Below are positions 27,701 through 40,300 of a DNA stretch of 63,112 nucleotides, piece by piece. The position numbers and the translations under genes are program-made. The notes below the pieces were generated by a model. It saw only the letters and a list, made by a program, of their open reading frames with translations. It was not told where the DNA came from and did no database searches. The stretch comes from Candidatus Sericytochromatia bacterium (GTDB lineage Bacteria > Cyanobacteriota > Sericytochromatia > UBA7694 > JACMQJ01). Positions within the stretch are counted from its first letter, which is position 1; the number at the start of each line of letters is the position of its first letter. The stretch spans positions 99,255-162,366 of the forward strand of contig BPII01000003.1 in NCBI GenBank assembly GCA_026004035.1, read 5' to 3'.

Positions 27701-28990
27701 TTAATATTCATTTTTCAATACAAACAAGGCATTTTTGTTTGTCTTTGGAATTAAAAAGAAAGCATAAGGATTACTAATAGTGTTAGTGGTAATTTTTTTG
27801 TCATCAAGAATTACCTGAACTACAATTCTTAAGTCTTTTTCAGTTTCTATAACTTTAAAAAGTTTTATTGAATATCCTGTTTTTTCTTTTTTTCCCAAAA
27901 AAATAGCTACTAAATCATTTTTTGAAAAATCAATAAATGGTGAAGATATAAAATTATTTCCAATATGTTTGTTCCAAATATCTTTAAAATCTTGATTATT
28001 TTTTATTAGAAAATTTTTATTATCAGTATAGTTACTATCGTTTCCATATAGTAACATATTCGAAAATAATTCTGTTTTTTTATATTCTTCTGTATTTTGA
28101 TTTAAACTTTCTTCAGAATATATAAAAGTAATGTCAAAATTGATTGGTAAATTTGTTTTTTCTATTTGAATAAAAATATAAGGACTTGTTTCTTTTTCTT
28201 GAAAATCTGAATTTTTAATAAATATTTCATTAGCTTTTACTATAATTTGAGAATTTGTTTTAATAATTTTTTCTACATTTATTGTGTAACCATTAGTTTT
28301 TCTTTTTCCAAGAAAAATAGAGATAATAATATTTTTATCAAAATCTATTTTTTGAAAATTAGTATTGTTCATAGTATCTGATATATGATCTGTAAAAGTA
28401 TTTAAAAATTCATCTTCAGTTTTATCAACCTTTGTTTTAAAAAACTTTATATTACTATTATTACCAGAATCTATTATTGAATAGTTAATATTTTTATTTA
28501 CTTGATTTTTAATATTTAAAAATTCTATTTTTTTATTTATTTTTGTTGTTTCTATAATTAAAAATGGTTGACTTATTTCAATTTTTATATTATCTCCTTT
28601 TTGAGGTTCAGTTTCTTTTAAATAAATTTTTACTTTATCATTATCTTCAACAATTTTTTCTATTTCTATAGAATAACCTGTTGTTGGTCTATCTCCTAAA
28701 AATATACCTAATACAGTTTTTATACTAAAATCAATTTTTGGAATAAAAATATTATTAAATTTATTGTTATCATGTAAATTTAATAATTTTTCAAATTCTT
28801 CTTTACTGTTTACAACATGCGTTTGATAATCATTTATATTACTTCTAATTCCTGTCAATATTTTTCTAAATTCTTTTTGAAAATTTACTTGATTCTTATT
28901 AATATTAGTATTATTTGCTATATTATTTGGAAACTTTACATAACATGAATTAAGCAATACTAATATTATGTAAAATATTATTTTTTTCAT
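27701..28990 (-). CDS. Lipoprotein with three tandem PrcB-like domains
   Basis: 429 residues from ATG 28990, which places the signal MKKIIFYIILVLLNSC at the start; an upstream in-frame ATG at 29023 would bury it. Three repeats of one domain follow, each with a FLG(D/K)(R/K)xTxGYSI-type core: LGDRPTTGYSIEIEKI (~110), FLGKRKTNGYTINVEKI (~235) and FLGKKEKTGYSIKLFKV (~375). The core matches PrcB_C, the C-terminal domain of the treponemal protease-complex subunit PrcB. Single-domain proteins are common; three in one chain is unusual. It is a possible partner of envelope proteases such as the subtilase at 7-8 kb, as inference. Confidence 0.78.
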   Translation of the reverse strand: MKKIIFYIILVLLNSCYVKFPNNIANNTNINKNQVNFQKEFRKILTGIRSNINDYQTHVVNSKEEFEKLLNLHDNNKFNNIFIPKIDFSIKTVLGIFLGDRPTTGYSIEIEKIVEDNDKVKIYLKETEPQKGDNIKIEISQPFLIIETTKINKKIEFLNIKNQVNKNINYSIIDSGNNSNIKFFKTKVDKTEDEFLNTFTDHISDTMNNTNFQKIDFDKNIIISIFLGKRKTNGYTINVEKIIKTNSQIIVKANEIFIKNSDFQEKETSPYIFIQIEKTNLPINFDITFIYSEESLNQNTEEYKKTELFSNMLLYGNDSNYTDNKNFLIKNNQDFKDIWNKHIGNNFISSPFIDFSKNDLVAIFLGKKEKTGYSIKLFKVIETEKDLRIVVQVILDDKKITTNTISNPYAFFLIPKTNKNALFVLKNEY

Positions 28991-29006
28991 ATATATCTTT
29001 AAAAAG

Positions 29007-29036
29007 TTGTCTAATATACTCATTATATACTATAAT
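29007..29036 (+). promoter_or_regulatory. Sigma-70-type promoter for the Ig-like lipoprotein
   Basis: TTGTCT at 29007-29012 and TATAAT at 29031-29036 with an 18-base spacer give a start near 29043, about 24 bases before the ATG at 29067. It sits in the divergent spacer next to the PrcB-like lipoprotein start. Confidence 0.6.
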
Positions 29037-29066
29037 TTTATTAGTTTATTTAAGGTATGTTTTTAA

Positions 29067-30836
<1,770 letters not shown>

Positions 30837-30848
30837 AGGAGTTATTAA

Positions 30849-31952
30849 ATGTCTAATACATTAGGTATAAGAGGTTTTGACTTTGTAGAGTTATACGTTG
30901 GCTCTGCAAAAATGGTAGCTTATTGGTATGCAAAAGCTCTTGGATTTGATATAGAAGGATATAGTGGTCCAGAATATGGGAATAAAACTCAAGTATCATA
31001 CTTTTTAAAAAAAAATAATTTAAAATTTGTTATTACATCTTTTACAAAACCTGAAAATTATGAAGTCTCATCTTTTGTAATAAAACACGGTGATGGGGTA
31101 AAAAAGTTTTCATATCTTGTAGATGATGTAGAAAAAGCTTTTAACTATGCTTATGAAAATAAAGCTATACCAATAAAAAGACCTATAAAGATAGAAGACG
31201 AAAATGGTTATATAGTTGAAGCAAGTATAAAAGCATATGATGATACAGAAATAGTTTTTATAAATTATGATAATTATCATGGTATATTTAAACCAGGGTT
31301 TGGAAAACCTAGACAAAACATTAATATTAAAAGAGAAGAAACTTATATTGAAAAAATTGATCATATAGTAGGTAATGTTAGATGGCATGAAATGGATTTA
31401 TGGGTAAATTACTTTAATAAATCATTAGATTTTGAAACTTTTGTTGATTTTGGACCAGGTGATATTTCAACTCCTTATTCATCTTTACTTTCTAAAGTAG
31501 TTCGTTCAAAAGATAATATTATAAAAATGCCTGTGAATGAACCTTATATAGGATTAAAAAAATCTCAAATAGAAGAATATATACAAGAATATAATGGTTC
31601 AGGTATTCAACATATAGCTATATCAACAAACAATATTTTAAAAACTATAGAAGCATTAAGAAATAATGGAGTTGAATTTTTATATGTTCCTAATACTTAT
31701 TATGAAGATTTAAGAAAGAAAAACTTTAAAATAGATGAAGATATTGATGATTTAGAGAAATTAGGAATATTACTTGATTTTGAAGGTGAAGGATATTTGT
31801 TACAATTATTTACTAAACCAATAGGTGATAGACCAACATTCTTTTTTGAATTTATACAAAGAAAAGGTAAAACTGAAGGATTTGGACATGGTAATTTTCA
31901 AGCTTTATTTGAATCTATAGAAAGAGAACAAGCATTGAGAGGTAATTTGTAA
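30849..31952 (+). CDS. hppD: 4-hydroxyphenylpyruvate dioxygenase
   Basis: A 367-residue Fe(II) dioxygenase turning 4-hydroxyphenylpyruvate into homogentisate with O2, in tyrosine breakdown or tocopherol/plastoquinone routes. The 2-His-1-carboxylate iron site is complete: His172 (IDHIVGNV), His255 (GIQHIAIS) and Glu334 (FFFEFIQRKG). The C-terminal GFGHGNFQALFESIE helix gates the site. An AGGAG site lies upstream. No homogentisate dioxygenase is adjacent, so the product's fate is unclear. It implies oxygen exposure. Confidence 0.96.
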   Translation: MSNTLGIRGFDFVELYVGSAKMVAYWYAKALGFDIEGYSGPEYGNKTQVSYFLKKNNLKFVITSFTKPENYEVSSFVIKHGDGVKKFSYLVDDVEKAFNYAYENKAIPIKRPIKIEDENGYIVEASIKAYDDTEIVFINYDNYHGIFKPGFGKPRQNINIKREETYIEKIDHIVGNVRWHEMDLWVNYFNKSLDFETFVDFGPGDISTPYSSLLSKVVRSKDNIIKMPVNEPYIGLKKSQIEEYIQEYNGSGIQHIAISTNNILKTIEALRNNGVEFLYVPNTYYEDLRKKNFKIDEDIDDLEKLGILLDFEGEGYLLQLFTKPIGDRPTFFFEFIQRKGKTEGFGHGNFQALFESIEREQALRGNL

Positions 31953-33236
31953 TTGTTTTATAAAAAGTTATTTATTACTTCATTATTATTTATTAATTTT
32001 AGCTCTTGTAGTGTTGGAGAATTACAGAAAGTAAATAATATATCTTTAAACTCTTCAATCCCTATTCCTTCTATAGTAACGACAGTTAACAATAGCAACA
32101 ATACCTCTCAAGTAATTAATAAACCTAAATTTACAGAACCAGTAACTCAAGCAAAAATCATAACACCTGAAATAAAGCTTAATTCTATACAAAAAGTTTT
32201 AAAAGCTAATAATATATCTGATTATGAATATATACAGAAAGAATTTGAAGCAGGAGGGTTAAAATTATCAGCTATCAGAGCTGATAATGAGTTTAAAGAT
32301 TTTCCTGTAACTTATACAACAAATAGCTTAATCACAAGTATAGGATTAATTGGATTAAATAACAGAGATATGAATAATATAAATTCATTAGAGAGAAGTA
32401 AAGCATTAGAACATGTTTTAAAAATAATAGCTATTTATAACATTAGAGGTAATGCAAACAGAATTTTAGAAAATCATAAACTAAAATTAAATGAAAATGA
32501 TGCTTATTCTACTGATTTAGCAAAAGAAATTGAATTATTGTTTTATGGTAATTCAAATAAACAAGTATCTACTAACTCCATATCTGAACTATCTCAAAAT
32601 ATTGATAAAAGTAATAATTTAACAATTAAAACTCTTGACATAATAGATTATGGAATATCCTTAATAAAACTTTATTCTAAAACATCTTTAGATAATTCGA
32701 GAATAGCAAGAGAATATATAGACAAAGGATTAATAAGGATGCTTTATTTTGGTGTTTTGTCTAAAATAGCTGATGCTCAGTTAAAAAATCAAAATAATAA
32801 TAATCAACAAGCAATTAATGATTTATTAGCGGCTGAATTTTATTATTTAGGTATAAGAAATATTATTAAATTTGAAGGAAATACAAATAATTCATATTTA
32901 GAAGAAATGCTTTACCTTAGAAGATTTGACATTCTTGATTATCAAAAATTTGAAGAAGGTATGAATCTAGGTATAGTTCAAAAGGCAAAATTAGATATGC
33001 TTAAAGCTGTAGAGAAAATAAACTCAGATTTCTCTTTATCAAAATCTTTAGCGTTATCTTCAAAACTTTATATAGATACTATTTCTATTGAATATAAAAA
33101 TTCTAAATACTCAAGGAATAAAAATAAAGAGTTAGAAGATATAGGAAATAATTTTTTAAATGCAATTAGCTCAAAGAATTTAAAATTAGCAAATGAGAAC
33201 ATAAATAAATTAAGTAATATTTTTAATCTAGTATAA
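31953..33236 (+). CDS. Helical lipoprotein, unknown function
   Basis: A 427-residue lipoprotein beginning with TTG directly after the hppD stop; the signal ends at a lipobox (FINFSSC). After an Asn/Pro-rich linker the protein is almost all helix, with IKVxxxxDYEYIQKEF near residue 85 and a repeated ~70-residue helical pattern in the C-terminal half that could be TPR-like. I recognise no family. The stop overlaps the rfaE2 start (TAATG), so it is tied to the glycan operon. Confidence 0.75.
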   Translation: MFYKKLFITSLLFINFSSCSVGELQKVNNISLNSSIPIPSIVTTVNNSNNTSQVINKPKFTEPVTQAKIITPEIKLNSIQKVLKANNISDYEYIQKEFEAGGLKLSAIRADNEFKDFPVTYTTNSLITSIGLIGLNNRDMNNINSLERSKALEHVLKIIAIYNIRGNANRILENHKLKLNENDAYSTDLAKEIELLFYGNSNKQVSTNSISELSQNIDKSNNLTIKTLDIIDYGISLIKLYSKTSLDNSRIAREYIDKGLIRMLYFGVLSKIADAQLKNQNNNNQQAINDLLAAEFYYLGIRNIIKFEGNTNNSYLEEMLYLRRFDILDYQKFEEGMNLGIVQKAKLDMLKAVEKINSDFSLSKSLALSSKLYIDTISIEYKNSKYSRNKNKELEDIGNNFLNAISSKNLKLANENINKLSNIFNLV

Positions 33237-33703
33237 TGAAAATAGTAAAATTTGAATTATTGGAAGAATTATCAAAAAATTTAAAAAGTCAAAATAAGTC
33301 AATTGTTCTTACTAATGGTTGTTTTGATATCCTACATTTAGGACATTTAAGATATTTAAAAAAAGCTAAAGAACTAGGAGATATTTTAATTGTTGCTTTA
33401 AATAGTGATTCTTCTATAAAAAAATTAAAAGGAGATTTAAGACCAATAAATAATGAAAATGATAGAGCTGAAATGTTATCATATATAGATTTTATTAACT
33501 ATATAACTATTTTTGACGAATTGACAGCTAATAATATTATAGATATCTTGAAACCAAATATTTATGTAAAAGGAGGAGACTATAACATAGAAAATTTACC
33601 AGAAAAAGAAATTTTATTAAAAAATAATGTAGATATTGTTTTCTTGCCATTTTTAAGTGGTTATTCTACAACTAATATTATAAATAAAATTAGTAATAAT
33701 TAG
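33236..33703 (+). CDS. rfaE2: D-glycero-beta-D-manno-heptose 1-phosphate adenylyltransferase
   Basis: A 155-residue nucleotidyltransferase corresponding to the C-terminal half of HldE. TNGCFDILHLGHLRYL carries the HxGH motif (His34/His37) for ATP use, then VALNSDSSIKKLKGDLRPI and the end VKGGDYNIENLPE. It makes ADP-heptose for LPS inner core. The kinase half (RfaE1) is not in the window. The start overlaps the upstream stop. Adjacent giant glycosyltransferases plausibly use this or other sugars. Confidence 0.93.
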   Translation: MKIVKFELLEELSKNLKSQNKSIVLTNGCFDILHLGHLRYLKKAKELGDILIVALNSDSSIKKLKGDLRPINNENDRAEMLSYIDFINYITIFDELTANNIIDILKPNIYVKGGDYNIENLPEKEILLKNNVDIVFLPFLSGYSTTNIINKISNN

Positions 33704-33712
33704 GTTATATAA

Positions 33713-36700
33713 ATGTCAAAAAAAGTATTAATATACGAACCCTTTGTATTATTTTATTTTCATTTTTTAACAAGTTTAGAAATAGCATTTAAAAATATTA
33801 ATGAAGGAAACATTGTTAATTATTTAGTATGCAAATCTAATCTTTTAACATGTTATTCTAATCCTAGTCATAATTTAAATGTCTGTATATCTTGCAATGC
33901 TCTTTTAGAAAATGCTTTTAAAAGGATAAATTTACCAAAAGAAAATATTATAATTTTTGATATTGAAAAATATAGAAAAAATATAAAAATACCAAACTTC
34001 AAAGATTTAGAAGATTTAAAAAATTTTGAAATAGATGGAATAGATTTTGGACAAGCAGCTTATTCATCTTTGGTAAATATCAAAAGAGAACCTTTTCCTG
34101 ATATTCATCAATATATGGATTTAATAAATAAAATGTTAATAGATGAAATAGCAATATATAGATATGCTACTGAATTATTAAAAAATAACAAATATGATAT
34201 TGTTTATTTATTTAATGGAAGACATTCTACTCAAAGACCTTTTTTAAGAGCATTACAAAAACTTAAAATTAAAACTTTTGTTTATGAAGTTGGCTCTAAC
34301 TCAAAAACTTATAGTTTGACAGAAGATACTTATCCACATGATTATAATTACATAACAAAACAAATTAGTATTTTTTGGGAAAAAGAAAAAGATTATAATA
34401 AAAAATATCAAGTTGCTGAAACTTTTTATTTAAAAAGACTTAATGGTTATAATTGTCCTCCTTTTCATTCATTTACAGATAAACAAAAATTAGGGAAATT
34501 ACCAGAAAATTTTGATAAAAATAAAATAAATATTGTTATTTTTAATTCTTCTGAAAATGAATATGTAGGATTTAAAGAATATCAAAATAATTTATATAAA
34601 AAAGAGGTAGAAATATTTGAAAAAATTTTTAAATTTACAAAAGATAAAAATATTCATTATTACTTAAGAGTTCATCCTAACTTAAAAGATTTAAATAATT
34701 CCCAAACAAAATCTATAAATGAATTAAAATATGATAACTTAACAGTAATACCACCTGAATCAGATATAAGCACTTATGATTTAATGAAAGTTTGTGATAA
34801 AGTTATAGTAACTATTTCTACAACTGGAATAGAAGCTAATTTTTTTGGTAAAGTAGTAATATCATTAGGTAAATCTTTTTATGATAAATTGAATGTTGCT
34901 TATAAACCAAAAACATTCAAAGAATTAATGAAATTAATAGAAGATGAAAATTTAAAACCATTATCTAATGAAGGAGCAATAAAATATGCTTGGTGGTTTG
35001 AAAATTACGGAATTGAATTTAAATATTATGAACCTGAAAAAAGTGGTGGTAAGTTTTTAGGAGAAAAAATTGAATATAAAATAAATATTTATACTTTAAA
35101 TAATATTTTTCAGGATATTTATAAATACAATTTTAAACCTATAGAAAATCAAGAAGATTTAGTTTCAGTTATAATAGTCATAAATAATAAAGATGAGAAA
35201 ACTTATGATTCAATTTCAAGTGTTTTAAATCAAAGTTATAAAAATATTGAACTAATTATAATGGATATTAATAATATTAATATTGAAAATAATTTACCAA
35301 ATGATGGAAGAATTAAATATTTTAAATATAAGGATATAATAATTCCTAAAGCTAGAAATAAATCTATAAAATTGTCAAAAGGTAAGTATTTAATTTTTCT
35401 TGAGAGTGGTAACATTTTACTAAAAAATAGTATTGAGTTAATGATTTCTAAAATAAATGAAAAAAAAGATTTAGAAGCTGTTATATTTGGTTATTTTAAG
35501 AATGATAATAATAATGTTAATACTATTGAATTAAGCCCCTTTATTTCAGATGATAAAAATAAACAACTAAAAAATTGGTTTTTTTATAAGTCTATAAAAT
35601 TGAATTCATTATTTTTGAATAAATCAATATTTAATAATAATTATTTTGATGAAAGTTTATATTATGAGTCTGATTATGATTTTTGTAATAAAATTTTAAT
35701 TAATAGTAGTTATTCTTATATAAATATTCCCTTATATATATTGCATCCAGATAAAGAAAATTTTGAAACCATATATTATGAAGATATAGCTAAGTATAGA
35801 ATATTAAATAACATTTCTATAGAAAAGCTATTTAAACTTGAAGAAGATAAAAATATAATAGAATATTTAGACAACTCATTAAATTCATTTGAAAGTTCAC
35901 AAGAAAATATGATTTATTATGAAACAACTTTAAAACTAATAGAGCTTGCACAAAAAATTGAATATTCAAAAAATAGAGAAAATAAAAAATTATTTTTAAT
36001 AAATAATAACAATACCAAGCTCTTAAATATGATAATGTTTGTTTATAAAGATATTGATACTATTGAAGAAGAAATAACTAAAGATTTTATTATTACTAGA
36101 AATAAAAAAATTTTTATTAAAAAATATTTAACAAAGAATGATAATTTTCTTAGAGAGTATTATGAACACAATTATTTACATTTTGTATTAAAAACTACTC
36201 ATAAGATAATTTCTTGTAATTGGTATTTAAGAACTATTCCTGATGATATTATAAACTATGTTAATTTAAATATTGACCTAGTTTTAGTTTATAATGAATA
36301 TATTTATAAAAACCTTTCAAATTTAGGTTTTGATAAATATAAAATAAAAATATTAAGAGAATTTATAAACTATGAAATATTTAAACCAATAAATACTTAT
36401 AAAAATGATTTTACATTTATATATACAGGTAAAATAACATTTTTGACAGGAATAGATTTATTAATAGATGCATTTAAAGAAGAGTTTAAAGTAGATAATG
36501 TAAAACTAATAATTCATAGTGATGGAATATATGATATTGAATATTTTGAGAAATTAAAAGAAAAATTAAATGATAAGATAAAAATAATTACAGATAATTT
36601 TTCAGAAGAAGAACTAAATGAGTTTATAAATAAATCAAGTTGTTTTGTTTATCCATATAGATTAGAAGGTTCATTAGTAAATATATTAAAAGCTATAGCT

Positions 36701-37336
36701 TGTAATATACCAGTTATATTAACAGATAAAGGAATATCAGAAGAATTACCTGATGAATTATTTACTAAAGTATGTTCTGAAGAAATAGAAGATGAAGAGA
36801 TAATATTAAGTGGTTTAAGTTGCACAGGAACATTTACCTATTATGAAGTAAATAAAGAAAATCTTAAATTAGCTATGAGAGAAGTTTATTCTAATTATGA
36901 ACTTTATAAGGAAAAAGCATTTAAATTAAGAGAATATGTCATTGAAAACTATAATGTAGATTTATCTTTAAGTAATTTAAATGAATTTTTAGAAGAGTTA
37001 AAAAGTAATATACCAATTTCAAATGATTTAAATAATTTTAAAAATTTATTATTACAAAATGCTATGAGTAGTTTTCAAGAGAGAAATTACAAAGAATCAG
37101 AAAATTATTTTTCTAGATTGATATGTTATGACAAGGATTTAAATTATTATTATTATCTAGGATTATCTTTATATTATCAAGAAAAATATGAAGAAGCAAT
37201 AGATTATTTATCTGAAGCTTTATCTTTAGGATTATATAACTATGATATAATAAGCTACATTTGTAATGCTCTTTATCAAACAGGAGATATAGAGAATTAT
37301 AATTATTACAAAGAAAAATTACTACAATTTAAATGA
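33713..37336 (+). CDS. Giant multidomain glycosyltransferase A, with a degenerate GT2 domain
   Basis: 1207 residues with no membrane segments. Residues 1-470 are a capsule-biosynthesis-like domain with a four-Cys cluster (CKSNLLTC and CISC) and an ISTTGIEANFFGKVVISLG donor-site-like motif. Residues ~483-740 are a GT2 fold whose catalytic motifs are lost: the usual NDGS is replaced by MDIN, and DxD by Glu564-Ser-Gly-Asn567. Residues ~800-1090 form a GT4-like region (FIYTGKITFLTGIDLLIDAF) in which the EX7E motif reads E985...K993. Residues ~1115-1207 are TPR repeats. It is a tandem duplicate of the next gene. The likely role is surface glycan assembly, or a scaffold for its partner. Confidence 0.88.
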   Translation: MSKKVLIYEPFVLFYFHFLTSLEIAFKNINEGNIVNYLVCKSNLLTCYSNPSHNLNVCISCNALLENAFKRINLPKENIIIFDIEKYRKNIKIPNFKDLEDLKNFEIDGIDFGQAAYSSLVNIKREPFPDIHQYMDLINKMLIDEIAIYRYATELLKNNKYDIVYLFNGRHSTQRPFLRALQKLKIKTFVYEVGSNSKTYSLTEDTYPHDYNYITKQISIFWEKEKDYNKKYQVAETFYLKRLNGYNCPPFHSFTDKQKLGKLPENFDKNKINIVIFNSSENEYVGFKEYQNNLYKKEVEIFEKIFKFTKDKNIHYYLRVHPNLKDLNNSQTKSINELKYDNLTVIPPESDISTYDLMKVCDKVIVTISTTGIEANFFGKVVISLGKSFYDKLNVAYKPKTFKELMKLIEDENLKPLSNEGAIKYAWWFENYGIEFKYYEPEKSGGKFLGEKIEYKINIYTLNNIFQDIYKYNFKPIENQEDLVSVIIVINNKDEKTYDSISSVLNQSYKNIELIIMDINNINIENNLPNDGRIKYFKYKDIIIPKARNKSIKLSKGKYLIFLESGNILLKNSIELMISKINEKKDLEAVIFGYFKNDNNNVNTIELSPFISDDKNKQLKNWFFYKSIKLNSLFLNKSIFNNNYFDESLYYESDYDFCNKILINSSYSYINIPLYILHPDKENFETIYYEDIAKYRILNNISIEKLFKLEEDKNIIEYLDNSLNSFESSQENMIYYETTLKLIELAQKIEYSKNRENKKLFLINNNNTKLLNMIMFVYKDIDTIEEEITKDFIITRNKKIFIKKYLTKNDNFLREYYEHNYLHFVLKTTHKIISCNWYLRTIPDDIINYVNLNIDLVLVYNEYIYKNLSNLGFDKYKIKILREFINYEIFKPINTYKNDFTFIYTGKITFLTGIDLLIDAFKEEFKVDNVKLIIHSDGIYDIEYFEKLKEKLNDKIKIITDNFSEEELNEFINKSSCFVYPYRLEGSLVNILKAIACNIPVILTDKGISEELPDELFTKVCSEEIEDEEIILSGLSCTGTFTYYEVNKENLKLAMREVYSNYELYKEKAFKLREYVIENYNVDLSLSNLNEFLEELKSNIPISNDLNNFKNLLLQNAMSSFQERNYKESENYFSRLICYDKDLNYYYYLGLSLYYQEKYEEAIDYLSEALSLGLYNYDIISYICNALYQTGDIENYNYYKEKLLQFK

Positions 37337-40300
37337 ATATGAAAAAAGTTTTAATTTATGAGCCATTTGTATTATGGTATTATCATTTTGTAACTAGTTT
37401 GGAAATTGCTTTAAATCACATTAATAATGGTGATGATGTATATTTTCTTGCTTGTAAATCAAGTTTATCAACATGTCAAGAAAACTGTAATCATAATTTA
37501 AATTTGTGTTTAAAATGTAATTCGTATTTAATAAATGGAATAAGAAAAATAAATTTACCCGAGGATAAAATAATATATATTGAATTGAGTAAATATAAAA
37601 AGGATATAGAAATACCAAAATTCAATAATTTAGATGAATTTAGGAATTTTGAAATAGATGGAATAGATTTTGGACAAGCTGCTTATTCATCTTTAGTAAA
37701 TTTAATAAGAGATCCTTTTCCTAATATTAATGAATATTATCAATTAATTGAGAGAATGCTAATAGATGAAATAGCTATTTATAAATATGCTATTGATTTA
37801 CTAAAAAATAATAAATTTGAAATAGTTTATTTATTCAATGGTAGATATTCAACTCAAAGACCATTTTTAAGAGCTTGTCAAAAATTAGGAGTTAAAACTT
37901 TTACACATGAAAGAGGAGGATTATTAGAACATTATTTTTTAGTAGAAGATACATTTATACATGATATAGAATATTTAAAAAAGGATTATTATAAAATTTG
38001 GAATAATAGTTCTAATTATGAAGAAAAATTTAAAATAGCAAAAGAATATTATTCAAAAAGATTTAAAGGTTGGGGTGGTGCTTTTTATTCTTTTACAGAT
38101 AAACAAAAGTTAGGAAAATTACCAGAAAATTTTGATAAAAATAAAATAAATATAGTAATTTTTAATTCTTCTGAAGATGAATATGTAGGATTTAAAGAGT
38201 ATGAAAATAATTTATATAAAAAAGAAATAGAAATATTTGAAAAAATTTTTAAATTTACAAAAAATAAAAATATTTATTATTATTTAAGAGTTCATCCTAA
38301 TTTAAAAGGATTGAATAACTCTCAAATAAAATCTATAAATGAATTAAAATATGATAATTTAACGGTTATACCTCCAGAATCAGATATAAGCACTTATGGT
38401 TTAATGAAAGCTTGTGATAAGGTTATAGTTACACTTTCTACAACTGGAATAGAAGCTAATTTTTTAGGTAAAGTAGTAATATCTTTAGGTGTATCTTGGT
38501 ATGATTCTTTAAATATTGCATATAAACCAAAAAGTTATGAAGAATTGATGTACTTAATAGAAGATGAGAATTTAAAACCTCTTTCTAATGAAGGTTCTAT
38601 AATATATGCTTATTGGTTAATAAAAAAAGGTATTCCATTCAAATACTACAAACCAGAAGCGGTAAATGGTGGTAAATTTTCAGGTGATTATATAGATTAC
38701 AATATTGACAATAAAACATTAATTGATATAGTAGAAAGGATATATTACTCTAATTTTGAAATATCAATAAATCAAGAAGATTTAGTATCTGTAATAATGC
38801 CTGCTTATAATTCTGAAAAAACTCTTTACGAATCAGCTATGAGTGTTTTAAATCAAAGTTACAAAAATTTAGAACTTATTATAATTAATGATGGTTCAAA
38901 AGATAATACAGAAAAAATAGCTAATGAATTATTAAAAAAAGATAATAGAGTTGTTTATATAAAACAAAATAATAAAGGCGTTGCAAGTGCTAGAAATACA
39001 GGTATAAAAATATCAAAAGGTAAGTATATAAAATTTCTAGATTCTGACGATATACTTTTCAGAAATAGTATTGAATTACTATTCCATGAAATCAAAAAAA
39101 ATGAAAATTGTAAAATTGTCTTTGGTAATTTTATTATAAACAATAATGGAACAATAAAATTACCTGATAATAATAATAGAATTCAAATAAGTAAAAGTGA
39201 ATTTTTCAGAAATCAATTAATAGGTAATCTCATTGCCACGGGCACAGTCTTAATAGAAAAATCTATATTAAACGATATAGGCTTATTTGATGAAAATTTA
39301 AGAGGACCTGAAGATTACGATCTGTGGAATAGAATAATTCAAAAATATGAATATGTTCATGTAAATTTTCCAATATACATATATATGATATATTCAGACG
39401 AACAATTAACAAAAAATGTAGAAAAGTTAAGATATTATACAGATATAGCAGCTAATAAGTTATTAGAAAAATTAGACTTGAAATTATTATTTTCTGATAT
39501 TACAAACAATGTTAGTAGTATTCCTACATGGTCAGATAATTTAGTTCAAGAAATGTTAAAAAGAACAGATACTTGTCATGATACAATACTTAACTTAATT
39601 GATAAAACACAAGAATTATCATATTCAAAAAATAGAGAAAATAAAAAACTAGAAGTTATAAATGATAATAATTCAAAATTCTTTATTTCTTTAATTTCTA
39701 TTTATCAAAACTTATATTCAGTTGATAATATTGATATAAAACTGATAAATAATCAAAATAAACTATCATTAAGTAAAATATTTTTTGTAAAAAATTATTC
39801 TGATATCTTTAGAGAATACTATCAAAATAATTACTTAAATTTTTTATTGGAAACTAATCATAGAATAATTTCATGTAATTGGTATTTAAAAACAATTCCT
39901 ATTGATATTATAAATTACATTAATTTAAATATTGATTTAGTTTTGGTTCCAAATAAATTTGTTTTTAAAAATCTTGTTAGTTTAGGTATATTAGATTATA
40001 AAGTAAAGATATTACAAGAATTTTTAGATTATCATACATTTAATTTTATTGGATTAAAAAAAGAAGAATTTAATTTTATATACACTGGAAAAATAACTTT
40101 CTTGTCAGGAATAGACAAGCTAATAGAAGCTTTTAAAGAAGAGTTTCAAAATGATAATGTCAATTTATTGATACATTCTAATGGCATATATGATATTGAA
40201 TATTTTAAGAAATTAAAAGAAAAATTAAATGATAAAATAAAAATAATTACAGATAATTATTCAGAAGAGGAACTAAATGAGTTTATAAATAAATCAAGTT

